Source: Agrypnia vestita
Taxonomy: Eukaryota; Arthropoda; Insecta; Trichoptera; Phryganeidae
Reading direction: 5' to 3'
Assembly: GCA_016648135.1 (NCBI GenBank)
Contig: JADDOH010002060.1
Span: 124,001-188,000, forward strand
DNA: 64,000 nucleotides
The notes under the pieces were generated by a model. That model ran no database searches. It had not been told where the DNA came from and saw nothing but the letters and a program-made list of their open reading frames with translations. Below are positions 1 through 10,779 of the stretch, piece by piece (within the stretch, counting starts at the first letter, position 1; each line of letters starts with the position of its first letter). The translations under genes and the position numbers were made by a program.

Positions 1-345
1 AGGGAATGAACATGCAGAGGCGGCCGATATTTTTACTGATAATATAACTGTGTATAGGAAAAATTTGATACAATTCTTTACATCTCAACTAAATGGAAAT
101 GGATAACAATTTTTTTCCTTCTTACTACTTAAACTTCTCTTTTTGATTTACACAAATCTACAAGATGTACTTGAATCTTTTAGCTGCAATCTAAATTTAC
201 ACAATTCTATTATATGTACTTGTACCTTTTAACTGTATATCTTGTCTTATGTTATTTTTTAAAATTTATATTTTTATATTTTGTAAAAGCCCATACTAGC
301 CCAATAACCCAGTTAAGTAAATAAATAAATAAATATGATCATAAA
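1..345 (+). other. AT-rich tail resembling a LINE 3' UTR
   Basis: No coding potential is visible. The segment contains an imperfect ~45-bp tandem duplication (148-192 and 197-242, each starting TTACACAA) and ends in an (AAAT)n run at 318-335. A short tetranucleotide run after an AT-rich non-coding stretch is typical of the 3' end of a non-LTR retrotransposon. That assignment is an inference, because the coding part would lie outside the window. Confidence 0.3.
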
Positions 346-395
346 AGTCAATTGCTCCTAAGTGAAAATAAGAGATATTGGCGGTACGATATAAA

Positions 396-1049
396 GAGCT
401 AGCCCAAATTACATGTGGATTCCTGCCTTGATTATGAGTCGAAAACACAATCATGACCTAACATCAATAGTTATGGTGCTATGCAATATCAATGTTTTTT
501 TTTTCTCAATATTTCTGACTTTTTTGCAAAACGTTGAACTATCGTTACAGTAGCTTATTATAGATTGTGAAAATTTTATTCGTTTCAATATACAATAAGT
601 CAAATAAAATGTACTTGCAGAAACTGAAAGTAGTTTTTTATTAAGTTTTTATAATCTTATTTGAGTTACATTGAAAAGAATGAATTTTTCATAATCGATA
701 AAAGTTTTTTTTTTTTTTAAATAGAGATGCGAACACGGAATACGTGTCACATCAATATTCTTACTATTTTCAAACTAAGCTAAATGCTTGTGCTATGAAA
801 ATAGGACTAACTTGCTAGTATGGGCTGAGATTCGAACCCGCGACCATTGGATCACGAGGCGAGTGTCCTAACCACAAGACCAACAAGCTACTGTCATAAT
901 TGTTCAAAAGAAGTCAGAAGTATTAAATAAAATACAAACTTTGATATTATATTGCATATAACTATTGATATTAGGTCATGATTAGTTGAACATTTTCGAT
1001 TCGTAAACAAGGCATAGATCCACCTGTAAAGTATTGTGGACTAGCTCCG
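396..1049. mobile_element. Fold-back element A, copy 1 (split by a SINE)
   Basis: Two arms are near reverse complements. The left arm (396-690) and right arm (895-1049) share the sequences around GGTGGATTCCTGCCTTGATT, the CATGACCTAATATCAATAG block and the GTTGAACTATC block. Related copies lie at 11481-11844, 42698-43012 and 46117-46500. No protein is encoded. The element is a palindromic, non-autonomous DNA transposon whose superfamily cannot be named from this copy. A SINE sits in the middle, so this insertion is the older of the two. Confidence 0.7.
704..891 (-). mobile_element. tRNA-derived SINE
   Basis: On the minus strand the element starts with a tRNA-like head: an A-box-like TGGTCTTGTGGTTAGG and a B box GGTTCGAATCTC at the usual spacing. 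A tRNA-unrelated body follows, then a poly(A) run (poly(T) at 705-718 on the plus strand). The putative anticodon stem does not pair, so this is not a working tRNA gene. The body (ATTGATGTGACACG) recurs at 8385-9038, 10198-10265 and weakly at 13690-13795, which shows a dispersed family. Transcription would be by RNA polymerase III and movement would depend on a LINE. Confidence 0.8.
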
Positions 1050-1292
1050 TTATTATCTAGGTGGTGTTGGTTACACCCTGTATATTGAGGAATATTAGTC
1101 ACTGTAAATCTGCGAACCTCATTTATTTCGATAAGACATCGTCATAAGCAATAAAAAATAACTCGCGAGTCTAAAATTACCTAACATTAAGAATTTTGAA
1201 TATTATGTTTGGCATTTGGTACTAGAATATTTTTAAAGTAAGCAAAAAAAAAAATCTAAAATAACCCATTTCCACGGAAGGTGTGATATAAT

Positions 1293-1610
1293 CGGCCGTA
1301 TTCTGAATGAACTAAGCAATATTGCTATTTCTGCACCTGACAGTTATTGTATAACATTGTGATGCCGCCAATTTCGACGTTTTAAGTTTGACAGTTTGGA
1401 AATTGATGAATTCAATCAATTAGAAAACTCACTATTCATAATTGTGAATATCTTAACGTTTGTTTGCGTTTTAGAGCTTTCCGATTGACTGAATTCATTA
1501 ATTTCAAACCAGTCAAACTTAAAACGTCAAAATTGGCGGCATCACAACGTTATACATAAGGTCAAGATGCAGAAACAGCAATGTTGCTTACTTCAGAATA
1601 CAGCCGAACA
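1293..1610. mobile_element. Short inverted-repeat MITE
   Basis: The terminal inverted repeats are long. The left end CGGCCGTATTCTGAATGAAC matches the reverse complement of the right end, and a second matching pair (CGACGTTTTAAGTTTGAC and its complement) lies inside. The flanks 1282-1292 and 1611-1621 are TGTGATATAAT and TGTGATGTAAT (10 of 11 identical), a likely target duplication. There is no ORF of note. Confidence 0.75.
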
Positions 1611-1841
1611 TGTGATGTAATATTATTACATAGTATTTTACTGCACATAAACGGACCGCGCCTACCATTCGTGTTTGCAATCTGCATAACAACTGCGTTT
1701 TTTATTTTACTCGACTACGGGCGCTTTGCTTGTCAATAGTAAGAAAAGTGTTAAAATTGGAACATGTTCCCGCTTTATCAAAAAGATAAAAATATTGGTT
1801 AATTTTTTTAATAAAAATAATTTAAATTGTGATGTATTATA

Positions 1842-2313
1842 GATGTCTCACAGAGACGAAATTATATTTTTTTTGGGAAAGTAGGTATGGAAGTCTTTGG
1901 GTGTTCATAGGGCTTACAACCTATCGCACAATGTAATGTTCACCATTTCCACCCATGATAGAATACCACGTCTATTCAAATTTTACAACTTGTTTCGTAT
2001 ATGTTTTGCAACAATCATTAGCGCGACCGGCATCCAAAACTTCTTCATTCCCCTTAATTTACCACAGATGTCACTAATGAGACATCTATTTTATTGATTG
2101 GAATTTTTTACCAATATCCTTTATATGTGTAATGGGATTCTTAATATCATTTCAATTTTTTAAACTCCTTTTTTTTCGACCAGTATTTTCGTTCAGAACA
2201 TTTTGAGTTGTCCACATTTTTCAGAACACGGTACTGGATTTTTGTCACGGGGACACTTCCATACCTACTTTCCCATTAAATAAAAATATATAATTTCGTC
2301 TCTGTGAGACATC
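1842..2313. mobile_element. Inverted-repeat element B
   Basis: The arm at 1842-1893 (GATGTCTCACAGAGACGAAA, then GGGAAAGTAGGTATGGAAGT) is repeated in reverse complement at 2259-2313. Partial relatives occur at 7030-7135, 27950-28060 and 42530-42690. The small ORF inside has no recognisable protein. I call it a non-autonomous inverted-repeat transposon. Confidence 0.6.
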
Positions 2314-2847
2314 AATAATCCAGTACTATGTTCTGAAAATTTTGTTCTGAAAAAACTCAAAATATTCTGAAAAATAATTTTCTTTTTAAAATCCTGTAAC
2401 AAGCATGTCAAATTTCCTAGTAATTTAAGGTATAAGTAAAAAAAAAAAAAAAAAGAGAAAAAATACAAATAAATCGTACGAGTTGTATTTATTATACGTG
2501 CCCAAAATAGTAAATCAGTTTACTTATCGTACGTAATCAAATTTACAAAGCGACGTTTTTGTAAGAATTTCACCTCATGAACCAAATTCGGCCGAAATCG
2601 AAAATTAATCCACAACACTTTGAAGCTGGGGCGATACCTTGTTGTTGGAGGGGCACGACGTAACAAGACACGAGAGTAAGATGAAAAGATCGGTGATACA
2701 AGTTAGCCGCAAGCTGGGCGATATTTCCAGAAATAGCTCATTCTCAGAATGCGCCAAAAATGGAAACCAAAGGTCGAAAGTTCAATCTCGTTGACTTGTT
2801 TATAATAGGACATCTACGAGTACTATTACCGTATTCATTTTTTTAAT

Positions 2848-2935
2848 ACTAACTAACCATCCGTAATACTAACTAACCATCCGTTTCTCCGCGGGGTTAG
2901 GCATAGAGGATAGAACGCCATAAACATGGTAAGTA
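2848..2935 (-). mobile_element. LINE 3' end fragment (RTE-like)
   Basis: On the minus strand this carries the last codons and tail seen in better copies at 37505-37935 and 24763-25240: a degenerate version of the C-terminal RVWRSILSAYP region, then GTTAGTTAG-type sequence. A 20-bp direct duplication (TAATACTAACTAACCATCCG) is present at the tail. Confidence 0.6.
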
Positions 2936-3184
2936 AACACATTTTACTGAATTAAAGTTTATTTTTTTACGTGAATTATTTACGAGTAAATCGCGTTGAT
3001 CGCGCAAATGTGACAAGATAACGTATTATATTTTTAAGGTTTTAATTGAGACTTAAGTAAAACCAGTTCTTCAAACATTTTGTCGCTCATTTTTCTTCGA
3101 TGAGGTCTCATTATAGGTACATCACTGTAAAAAAATATGTCAGCAATCTTAGTATTTACAAAATATGTACTAAGATCCCGAAAG

Positions 3185-3310
3185 AATGTATCTAAATACA
3201 AGATACAAGATGAATATTCAAAAAAGTATTTCAGATACAAGATGAAAATACGTATTTTGCATCTTGTATCTGTATTTCAAATACTTGTATCTTAGATAAG
3301 TCACATCTCT
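3185..3310. repeat. Fold-back repeat of ATACAAGATGA-type sequence
   Basis: Several copies of ATACAAGAT and their reverse complements (CATCTTGTATCTG) face each other and can form a long hairpin. The right boundary AGTCACATCTCTCG resembles hAT-like ends, but the left end is not clear. No coding capacity. Confidence 0.5.
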
Positions 3311-3643
3311 CGATAGCTGGGGGTCCACCTCACAGGGGGCGCTATCCTCCGGAGAACAGACCACACAGGTCTATTAAAAAGAAGAAGAAGACAGTAAAAA
3401 AAGTACATTCATAACTTATTTATTAATATTGATTGAAAAAACTCGCTGCTTGGACACTCTTGCGTCGACCACGCGGCGTAGTATATAGTAAACGCCGAAG
3501 ATTATAGTAACGACGATATAAAATCACACACACACACATACAGCTAAAAAAAAAACCACCACCACCGACGAGGAAATAATATTATTCGCGCGCGCCTACG
3601 TACTATTATTATACAAATTTATTTCTACGTAGCGCTGGCCCGC

Positions 3644-3853
3644 TCAGACCCAGCCGCGGCGGGCCGAAGCCGCCGGCGAGTTTGCGGGCACTCCGCGAAA
3701 AGGTGACGCTAGCGACGCGAGCGAGCGGCGAACGGTCCAGCCCTTTCTGGTCGCGGGCGCGTCTTGCTTGACTGGCTTCGCGGCCGGGCGTGGGGCCGCG
3801 GACGAGATTGTTGAATGGTTATTATGACTCATTGAAAAAAGTGAACTATGCAA
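3644..3853 (-). CDS. Possible GC-rich terminal exon, unknown protein
   Basis: An open frame of 69 codons lies in a sharply GC-rich island within AT-rich DNA. It is rich in Ala, Pro, Arg and Ser (for example RRSLASLASPFRGVP) and has no recognised domain. On the minus strand the stop is followed within about 25 bp by AATAAA (plus-strand 3618-3623), as in a last exon. Upstream AG dinucleotides in TATAAAATTTGCATAG-like context could be splice acceptors, so the true start may not be the first ATG. It may equally be a non-coding GC-rich element. No homologue was recognised. Confidence 0.22.
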   Translation of the reverse strand: MHSSLFSMSHNNHSTISSAAPRPAAKPVKQDAPATRKGWTVRRSLASLASPFRGVPANSPAASARRGWV

Positions 3854-5183
3854 ATTTTATATGTAAGCTAAAAATAACAATTATTTTGTCTTTTTACTAG
3901 TATATTTTTTTACGATAAAAATTCCGATATATTATAATAATGTTTTTTTTTTTATTAATACTCATAGAGAATTAAAATTAACTGGTCGTTCGCCGAGCCC
4001 GCAGCACTACGCAAGTGATATGTCTTGTATATAGATTTTGTATTTTGATTTTTATTATTTGTGACATTTTAAAATACTATTTTCTATCGAATATTTAGTG
4101 TTAAGACGCGCTGGTAGAGACGAAACCGCGTCACCCACTCGCAAGTGGGACATGAACGAAAAAAGTGTTGAGAAATGTATTGAGTAGTAGTATTGTGAAT
4201 TGTCGTAAATAACCGTCCAAAAACAGCAGATTGACTTTAAATAAATGACTTTGAAAATCGTGTTTAATCCCGTCTCTGCGAGGTCGAAAACTGTGTGTAA
4301 TCGCGCTTTTGGTTTGGCGCATAAACACGCTCACGGCATTTAAGGGGGAATACCTTCATAGACATTTCGAAAAAAGGATTTTTAAATTTTACCATTTTTT
4401 TAAAGCTAACAATGTCTTGAGAATGTCTGGTGATAATTTCAAGTTAAAATTCAAAAAATAATAACAAAGTTATAGCTGATAATAGTGGCGTCCCCTTGTT
4501 GATTACGCGCCGCGCCACACGTCGCTGTGCTCAACGCACGTAGCTGACAGTCGGGCTCTTTCATTATTGAAACGTTCGACATGTTTCTATTATGTTTGCG
4601 AAGAGTGCTCGATGATATGGGAATTCTAATCAAGGTGGAGGGAGGATTTATATTATGGAACTGGAATCGATGATTTTATTTAAGTTGAAAAATTTGGCGA
4701 TTTATTCTTTGCTCAATTTTCAGACGCGTTTTACTCGAAACCATGTTTTGAAAATCGGTGACCAAAATATCTCGGCAACCACTGAACCAATCAACTTGAA
4801 ATTTCTAGTGGTTGTTCTTATACATAAATATCTAGTCTGTGTCGCAAGATTTTAATTTGAAGCGACATAGTTTTTTTATCGGCATAATAAACCCGATTTT
4901 TTCTCTAAAAAACGCTATTTTGAATTCAAACGCCCGCCATTTTGTAAAAAATCTATATTTTCAAAAACCCCTAAGTCAAAGACTAAATTATATTGTCAAA
5001 TTTGATAATCTTTTTGTTTGAATAAATTATTCTGGTGATTACAGATGAAATGGGAGTGGTCACCGCGGAGGACCTTTTTTACGGCAGTCGACAGAACCCG
5101 AGAATTTTCCACCATTTTCAGCCATAAAAATAAACATATTCTTAAAAGTATGTGCTTTCATACAGAAATGATACCATTACCAT
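3854..5183. other. No gene recognised
   Basis: AT-rich DNA with a small GC-richer patch near 4490-4560. Short open frames at 4655-4855 and 4839-5021 show no protein family and no splice context. They contain low-complexity wording such as ATCTCGGCAACCACTGAACC that looks like degraded repeat DNA. Confidence 0.5.
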
Positions 5184-5770
5184 TAGTGATGCAACGAATA
5201 CGAATATTCGTATATGCCGAATAATACATATTTACCGAACATTCGTTTTCGCCGAATGTCGTAACGAATATTAAAAAACAAACTATTTAAAACTGAACGC
5301 AACGCAAATTACGGTTTGGCTGTGCACCGTGTATCCGAACACACCTACGCAATCTATTATCGAGGATTCCCCTAACATTGAATGAATGGATTTGTTGAGT
5401 TCTCAAGTTGTCAATTGTTACTTGTTTCACAGCATAACACGGGTCATTTCATCTTGTTTCGTTGGGTTATTAATAAGGTGAGGTGCTCATTTCATGTAGT
5501 TTTTGTTTTGTAATACGTATTGTTCGTTCCATTTTTTCTGTCGTGTGTAAAAGTGTTGAGTCTTATAAAATAATTTCAAATTAAATCTAATAACATGACC
5601 CCCCTCGTAAGCGTGAAAAAAGTGATGTTTATTTTTGACTGCTGGGAATGTATAAACGGATAAAAGAAATGTGCTTTTTAAACAAAAAGTTGCCGGTGAT
5701 AAATTTTAATTATTAAATCTCTTACCTTGTTGGATTATTCGTATTCGTATTCGCCGAATAGTAGGTATCG
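5184..5770. mobile_element. hAT-like element with ATTCG-rich ends, copy 1
   Basis: It begins TAGTGATGCAACGAATACG and carries palindromic ATTCGTATTCGCCGAATA blocks at both ends (5200-5260 and 5735-5765). The interior matches the copy at 29991-31257 over several hundred bases (around ACTGAACGCAACGCAAATTA). The right terminus is damaged. There is no transposase, so it is a non-autonomous derivative. Assignment to hAT rests on the TAGTGATG-like end and an inferred duplication at the other copy. Confidence 0.6.
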
Positions 5771-5821
5771 CGCTTTTTTCTCTTTTCGCGCTTCGTAGGT
5801 AGATATTCCCCCTTGAAGAGT

Positions 5822-6061
5822 TAAGAAATTTTGGTACCAAAATGTCCACCGTCGTGGCGATCGTCTGGAGCCGGGTGTTTAGCCATGCCGTTTGTGCCCG
5901 CGAAGCGGTACTACTGCATTACATCTGGGTCAACGGCTGTACATGAGTGTGCCCGCCTCTGGTACGTATTGCCCTCTGACATTAGAGATGACGCTCTCTC
6001 GGTGGCTTCTTTGGAAACCCGAGCAAAGCGACGCTTCCTCGCAATGACTGACATTCAATAG
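5822..6061 (+). mobile_element. LINE C-terminal fragment (Jockey/CR1-like)
   Basis: The open frame 5831-6061 ends with a pattern common at the C-terminus of reverse transcriptase ORFs of this group: an aromatic residue and hydrophobics before LWYVLPSDIRDDALSVASLE, then KRRFL. A second reading frame (STVVAIVWSRVF) also looks coding-like, so at least one frameshift is likely. Only the extreme 3' end is present, with no catalytic motif. Confidence 0.55.
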
Positions 6062-6184
6062 AATATTTAATCTTCTTGCGCGTTTATTTTTCTGCACAAT
6101 TTCCACTTGGGATATACAAGGTGTCTCGTAGCCTCAATATCAAAAACTTTTAAATAGAAAATATTCTTTATACTTTGGGTGAAT

Positions 6185-6800
6185 AAGCGACATCAAATAT
6201 TTATTTATTTTAATGGTTCACAAACAATGAAAAACACATAACATGATATAGATAATACAATAATAATTCAATCAGTTTAAATGCTTTTCATCACTTAAAT
6301 GTGAACACGGCTAGATAAAATAAAGGCTAAAACATCTACAAGAAAGAACAGAAAAAAGTGATGTGTATAGAGTGACGTTGAATAAAGAGACGAAACAGCT
6401 AATTTCACAAGTTTGGTCATAGTTCCCTTATATTCATGGAAACTGTCATGGAATATGTCAATGAGGACGTTATGGTTATTTTCTATTTTGTTGTGTGACC
6501 TCAACATCCTAGATAAAGAATTAAGTGGGCCATATTGTTATTGTAAGTTGAAAGAGCAAATGTATTATATGTCCTAAGTCGGCGACTAGGAACATTCAAA
6601 CATTTTGGACACAAAATTCTGAACCAATTTTTTTACATGAAAATATTCTAAGCGCTCTTGATAGGATACTAAAGTGCTGCCCAGATTAAACATAAATGTA
6701 AGCATGCGAAGAAATTTTTGCTGTACAGATTCTACCATATTTTTGTAAGTTGCATAATGAGGTGACCAAATAACACAACCAAATTCCAAAATGAATTATA
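6185..6800 (-). mobile_element. 5'-truncated Jockey-like LINE
   Basis: The frame at 6586-6789 reads LEFGCVIWSP-like (here MEFGCVIWSPHYATYKNMVE), VQQKFLRML and a YQERLEYFHVKK block, the thumb/C-terminal part of Jockey-type reverse transcriptases. The frame at 6295-6507 continues the C-terminus after a shift. On the minus strand the element ends near 6185 in an AAATAAATA tail. Catalytic domains are absent, so this is a dead copy. Confidence 0.75.
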
Positions 6801-7029
6801 TAAACATATTAATGATGATGGTTTTTCGAAGGGTTTTAAGGGTTATTGCATTTTTTTTAAAATATTTCTGAGTTATTTTCAGTAAAACGTTACACTATCA
6901 CATGCAGGTACGTCGGGTTTGAGTGAAATAAAAAAGTGAACTATTTTTATTATTCCAGCATTGATGCTTATTGGAGAAAGACACTGGCCCCTCACAATCA
7001 ACAAGAGACTTCCGTCCGCTTTTCTCATA

Positions 7030-7135
7030 CATAAATAGCCTCGTCCCTGTGAGACTTCTATAATTTAATTAATTAATCATCTCTCCGGGGACCGAATCCA
7101 GTAACTGTGTCCTTAGAACACACTTACATATAAGA
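7030..7135. repeat. Fragment of element B
   Basis: TCGTCCCTGTGAGACTTCTA and ACCGAATCCAGTAACTGTG correspond to the arm and interior of the element at 1842-2313 and 42530-42690. Diverged and partial. Confidence 0.45.
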
Positions 7136-7144
7136 ATATGTAAT

Positions 7145-7255
7145 CGTTTAAAAATTCACCCACCGCCTTCGAATTACTATAACCCAGTCAATTTTTGGAA
7201 TATTTGAATGAGCTATGACTCGAATCATTCTTACAACTCAAACTATAGGGTATAG
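7145..7255. repeat. Dispersed ~110-bp repeat C, copy 1
   Basis: Shares the order GTTTAAAAATTC...CAATTTTTGGAAT...GAATGAGC.ACGACTC with 14285-14395. Nature unknown; no ends or duplication seen. Confidence 0.45.
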
Positions 7256-7620
7256 CAAAACGCTTTATTGAAAATGTCGCGGTGGTCCCCTCAAAGACAG
7301 CGGTAACTGACCACAATAAAGAAATGAAAGCGCGGTATTACAGTTAAGTGTACCACTTGGGCGGGCGAACACAATGCGGAGAGGCGACTCTGCCGCCGCA
7401 AAAGTGAAACCGTGCCTGAGACGGCATCCGTAACCTTTGGTCGGCTCTCGGCCCGGATTACCGGCGCGGGCTCCTTTCTGGCCGCTCGGGGCAGGAGTAA
7501 CCAGGTTAATTAACGTCTCGAACCAGCGCAGGATTTACGCGTAAGCTACAGCTAAGGTCCCCCCAAAAAATTATCCGAGCGAGCAATTGTCATATATACT
7601 GCAGCATGATTTGTTCCAAT
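7256..7620. other. Low-copy GC-rich stretch
   Basis: CpG-containing sequence (for example CGGATTACCGGCGCGGGCTC) with no repeat partner elsewhere in the window and no convincing ORF. It could be host regulatory or exonic DNA; nothing specific is visible. Confidence 0.35.
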
Positions 7621-8126
7621 TAGGGAACGCAATCTCGATCCTGCGAGATCGGGATCCCGCGAGATCTCGAGACATTTTACGAGATCAATCCGAATCGAAA
7701 AATCGGACGAGATTATCGGGATTGATCAGCATTTTTTATGTTTTGTACGTTTAATTGTATATGTCTATAGAGTAGGTACTTAAAACTTATGTTCATGTCA
7801 CTTTCAAATAATGAAAATAGCTTTGAATAATATTTGCTGTATTTTATCAACCTAACATAGTAATAAAAACTACTACTAGTTAGTAGTTTTTACTCTACTA
7901 CATTGACTGGTTGATGCTTGGAAAAACGCCTACAAAAACTTTAATGCAATGATTAATAATGAGCATTTTATTAAAATTGCTGATATAAAAATGCAAGGCA
8001 TTGTCGTTAATTGCTATTCAGCTCTATAAACAAAAAAATCAAAAGAATTCGGGATCCCGCGGGATTGGAAATTCTAATCTCGAGGAATCCCGAAAGGGCA
8101 ATCCCGACTCGGGATTGCATTCCCTA
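7621..8126. mobile_element. hAT-type MITE, GGGAATGCAATC family, copy 1
   Basis: Ends TAGGGAACGCAATC and GATTGCATTCCCTA are inverted repeats that extend into several palindromic GATCCCG/CGGGATC blocks. Flanking 8-mers GTTCCAAT (7613-7620) and GTCCCAAT (8127-8134) differ by one base, fitting an 8-bp hAT duplication. The second copy (41412-42361) is in the other orientation and carries an insertion. Open frames here are by-products of the palindromes; no transposase is encoded. Confidence 0.8.
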
Positions 8127-8384
8127 GTCCCAATGCCGCACGTCCGGGACGTCCCGTACTCTTCATCAAATTCTTCAGCGCGTCTTTTCGAAGAGCAAAG
8201 CGCTATCGCGCCTAGTTTAGCCCAGAAGAGGATAAAAAATAAATTTATAACAATAATGACTCGAGGTAAATCGTGTTACCTCTGTCTCATGTGCATAGAA
8301 AGTGTCAAACTACGCAGTTTATCGTTTGATTATGTCATCAGTGACCGCTCTGGCAAAGGCAAGAAAGAAAATATTTTAGTTTAA

Positions 8385-9038
8385 TATAAAAAAAAATTTA
8401 AGTAGAGATTAGGGATGGGTCGTCCACGTCCGTCCATCGACGAGACGATCAACTAGTTGAATTCGTCAACTAGTTGACGCATCAACTTCCTACCTACCGT
8501 ATACCTACTTCTTTCTTTATTATATATAGAAAGAAGTATATAAAACCATATGTAAAAGCCTATAATGTGCGTAAACAAATAAATAATAAAATATTTCTTT
8601 TTACATTTAAGCACAAGTAGCGGTTTTACTTTCCCCGAAACTATATTCCTTCGAACTTCTTTAAATTTTAAAAATTAACGTAATAAAAATAGCCAACGGT
8701 TGAGCCGTCGAGCAGCGTCGCGTCGAACCGTAGACAGTTGACCATCGTCCCGATGTTTAGATAGAACGTCCGCGACGTCCGCGTAACGAAGTTGATGCGT
8801 CAACTAGTTGACGAATTCAACTTGTTGATCGTCTCGTCGATGGACGGACGTGGACGACCCATCCCTAGTAGAGATACGAACACAGAATACGTGTCACATC
8901 AATATTCTTACTATTTTCAAACTAAGCTAAGCGCTTGTGCTATAAAAATAGGACTAACTCACTGGTCTGGGGTGAGATTCGAACCCACCACCATTGGATC
9001 ACGAGGAGAGAGTCCTAAGCACAAGACCAACAAGCTAC
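8385..9038 (-). mobile_element. tRNA-derived SINE split by a hAT MITE
   Basis: The tRNA-like head (B box near 8978-8990 on the plus strand) and body match the SINE at 704-891. Its 3' tail, poly(A) on the minus strand at 8388-8400, is separated from the body by the MITE at 8410-8867. The flanking GTAGAGAT shows that the SINE was in place first. Confidence 0.75.
8410..8867. mobile_element. hAT-type MITE, TAGGGATGGG family, copy 1
   Basis: Ends TAGGGATGGGTCGTCCACGT and its inverted partner are almost perfect, with inner palindromes ATCAACTAGTTGA. An exact 8-bp target duplication GTAGAGAT flanks it (8402-8409 and 8868-8875), the hallmark of hAT transposition. It lacks a ~200-bp internal block present in the copies at 21679-22361 and 26012-26662, so it is a deletion derivative. 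No ORF of significance. Confidence 0.9.
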
Positions 9039-9430
9039 TCTTAATTCTTATAATCCTTACTTAATCCTTTTAACATGTTTCGAGAGATTAGATAATAAGC
9101 CTTTGTAGATTGTACCTTTTAAAATAACTTTTGTTTCAGAGTTTGCATTTGTAAGTTTGTTATGAATAAAAATGTTTTTAAATTATATACTTCTTAATTG
9201 TATTTTAGTTTAACCCTCTAGGTATCCGAAAATTATATTTTGCACTGACAATATCTGGACTTATAAAGGGCTCCATATATCAAATTACTTAGGGCTGTAT
9301 CGAGTCTGAATCCGGCCCTGCCTGGAACTGGAACTGGATCAGACTGCCTGAGACACCACCTGGACATGGACCCTGAAGAATCCTCAACAGGGCACATCGT
9401 GTCACGTCAACGAATATTTTTGCTTTTTTT

Positions 9431-9730
9431 TTAGCGAAATATAAAATATATTATATTTTAATAAATATTACTATTAAGTTCTACGGGTTAAGCGACACCT
9501 TTAATGATAAGTGTCCGGGAAAAAACGAACATTATTAAAGGGCTTCACCACAAATATCTAATTACTCTAAAGGGGAAGGGGTAACTTAAAATTGTATAAA
9601 TAAGATGTTTGTACGTGGTACATCCACTGTTTGATAATGGCCTTAAAAGCCGAAACAGCTGTAACACCTAAAAATACGTAGAACTTAATAATAATATTTA
9701 TTAAAATTTAATTTATTTTAAATTTCGCTA
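9431..9730. repeat. AT-rich fold-back repeat
   Basis: Arm 9431-9484 (TTAGCGAAATATAAAATATA...TTAAGTTCTACG) is repeated in reverse complement at 9678-9730. The spacer holds smaller hairpins (GACACC...GTGTC; GGCCTTAAAAGCC). No coding potential and no clear ends. Confidence 0.5.
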
Positions 9731-9839
9731 AAAATAAATATGGAGTTCTACAAATTAAACACAAAAAACATAAATAAATTAATATTTTTGCATGTCTTCA
9801 CACATTTCAATATCAGGTTTATTTTATTATTAATAATTT

Positions 9840-10060
9840 TAACATTTAAAGCATTAGCCTTGTGCTAAGAAGGCATTGTAAATTTTTTAACAAAATGTTA
9901 TCTATGTTAGTATATAATCACTTTCACAGATTCGCAGATTTTTAGTCTACCGGTTTCGAGACGAACCCGTATCATCGCCAGGACAACCACTACACTAGCA
10001 TGTAAATACCACTACACACCACCACCACTGTATCATTTATTAACTAACACCTTCCCAAAA
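9840..10060 (-). mobile_element. Penelope-type terminal fragment with hammerhead-like core
   Basis: The minus strand has CTGGCGA at 9981-9975 and GAAAC at 9957-9953 with a small hairpin between. This matches the two arms of the element at 43920-44290, including the AACAAAATGTTAT and GTATATAA flank. Such cores are known from Penelope-like retroelement terminal repeats. Here CTGGCGA departs from the consensus CTGANGA, so ribozyme activity is doubtful. Confidence 0.4.
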
Positions 10061-10143
10061 TATATATCACGTGCGTTTTTATCTATCCGAAGGCTGATAT
10101 GAACTAAGTTTCCTACCAAAAAGAGATCAAAAATTTGAGAAGT

Positions 10144-10170
10144 GGGGGGTGAGGGTGAGACGGGGTGGGG
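10144..10170 (+). other. Candidate G-quadruplex tract
   Basis: Four G-runs (GGGGGG, GGG, GGGG, GGGG) separated by short loops. Structure is inferred only from run spacing. Confidence 0.4.
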
Positions 10171-10197
10171 TGTTGTCGGGTTTATTTATTAAAACTT

Positions 10198-10265
10198 TTA
10201 GCTTAGTTGGAAAACACTGCGGTAGTAATACTGATGTGACGCGTGTTCTCTGTACGCATCTCTAC
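10198..10265 (+). mobile_element. SINE 3' fragment
   Basis: TTAGCTTAGTTGGAAAA...CTGATGTGACGCGTGTTC...GCATCTCTAC matches the body and 3' end of the SINE at 704-891 in plus orientation. The tRNA-like head is missing. Confidence 0.6.
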
Positions 10266-10356
10266 TTTCTAAATAATTTAATGTGGAGGCATTTACTTCG
10301 TGGAAATCCATTTTAATTCATTACCTAGGTACACCGTACATTCAGCAATACAAATA

Positions 10357-10768
10357 TACAGGGTGTCCTGTATCTCGACGTCAAGCCGAAATCGGGTGAT
10401 AATAGTTATCAGAAAAATATTTAAAAAATAAAAAGACAGTCAGTTAAAACTGGGCAAAGTATTGATTTTGAATACTTGGTTTGGTCAAAAAGTGACATTT
10501 CCTTTCAAGCTGGAGCAGTTTTGGCTTTGAATTTTGGACAAAAGTTTACAGAAGCATTATTCAGGATTACATAATAATAATAAAAATGAAGATTTGTAGC
10601 AACAGGAGTGAAAAGACCGTCACAGGGTGAAGATTTTTTTTAAATGCTTATAATTTTTATAACACATGACTCAGATATTTTAAAATATTTTTCTTATTAT
10701 ATAATAACTATTGTGACTATTATTATCATCCGATTTCGGCTTGACGTCGAGATACGGGACACTCTGTA
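10357..10768. mobile_element. TA-flanked MITE, CAGGGTGTCC ends
   Basis: Terminal repeats of at least 45 bp begin CAGGGTGTCCTGTATCTCGA on the left and, inverted, CAGAGTGTCCCGTATCTCGA on the right. The outermost bases are preceded and followed by TA, as expected for Tc1/mariner-type insertion. No transposase inside. Confidence 0.75.
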
Positions 10769-10779
10769 TAAATTGTACA

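Noticed and set aside
704..891. A tRNA gene on the minus strand
   Set aside because: A and B boxes are present, but the anticodon stem does not pair and the unit has a SINE body and poly(A) tail; other partial copies are dispersed in the window.
8001..8384. 127-codon plus-strand ORF
   Set aside because: Half of it lies in the palindromic end of a hAT MITE and the rest has no protein features.
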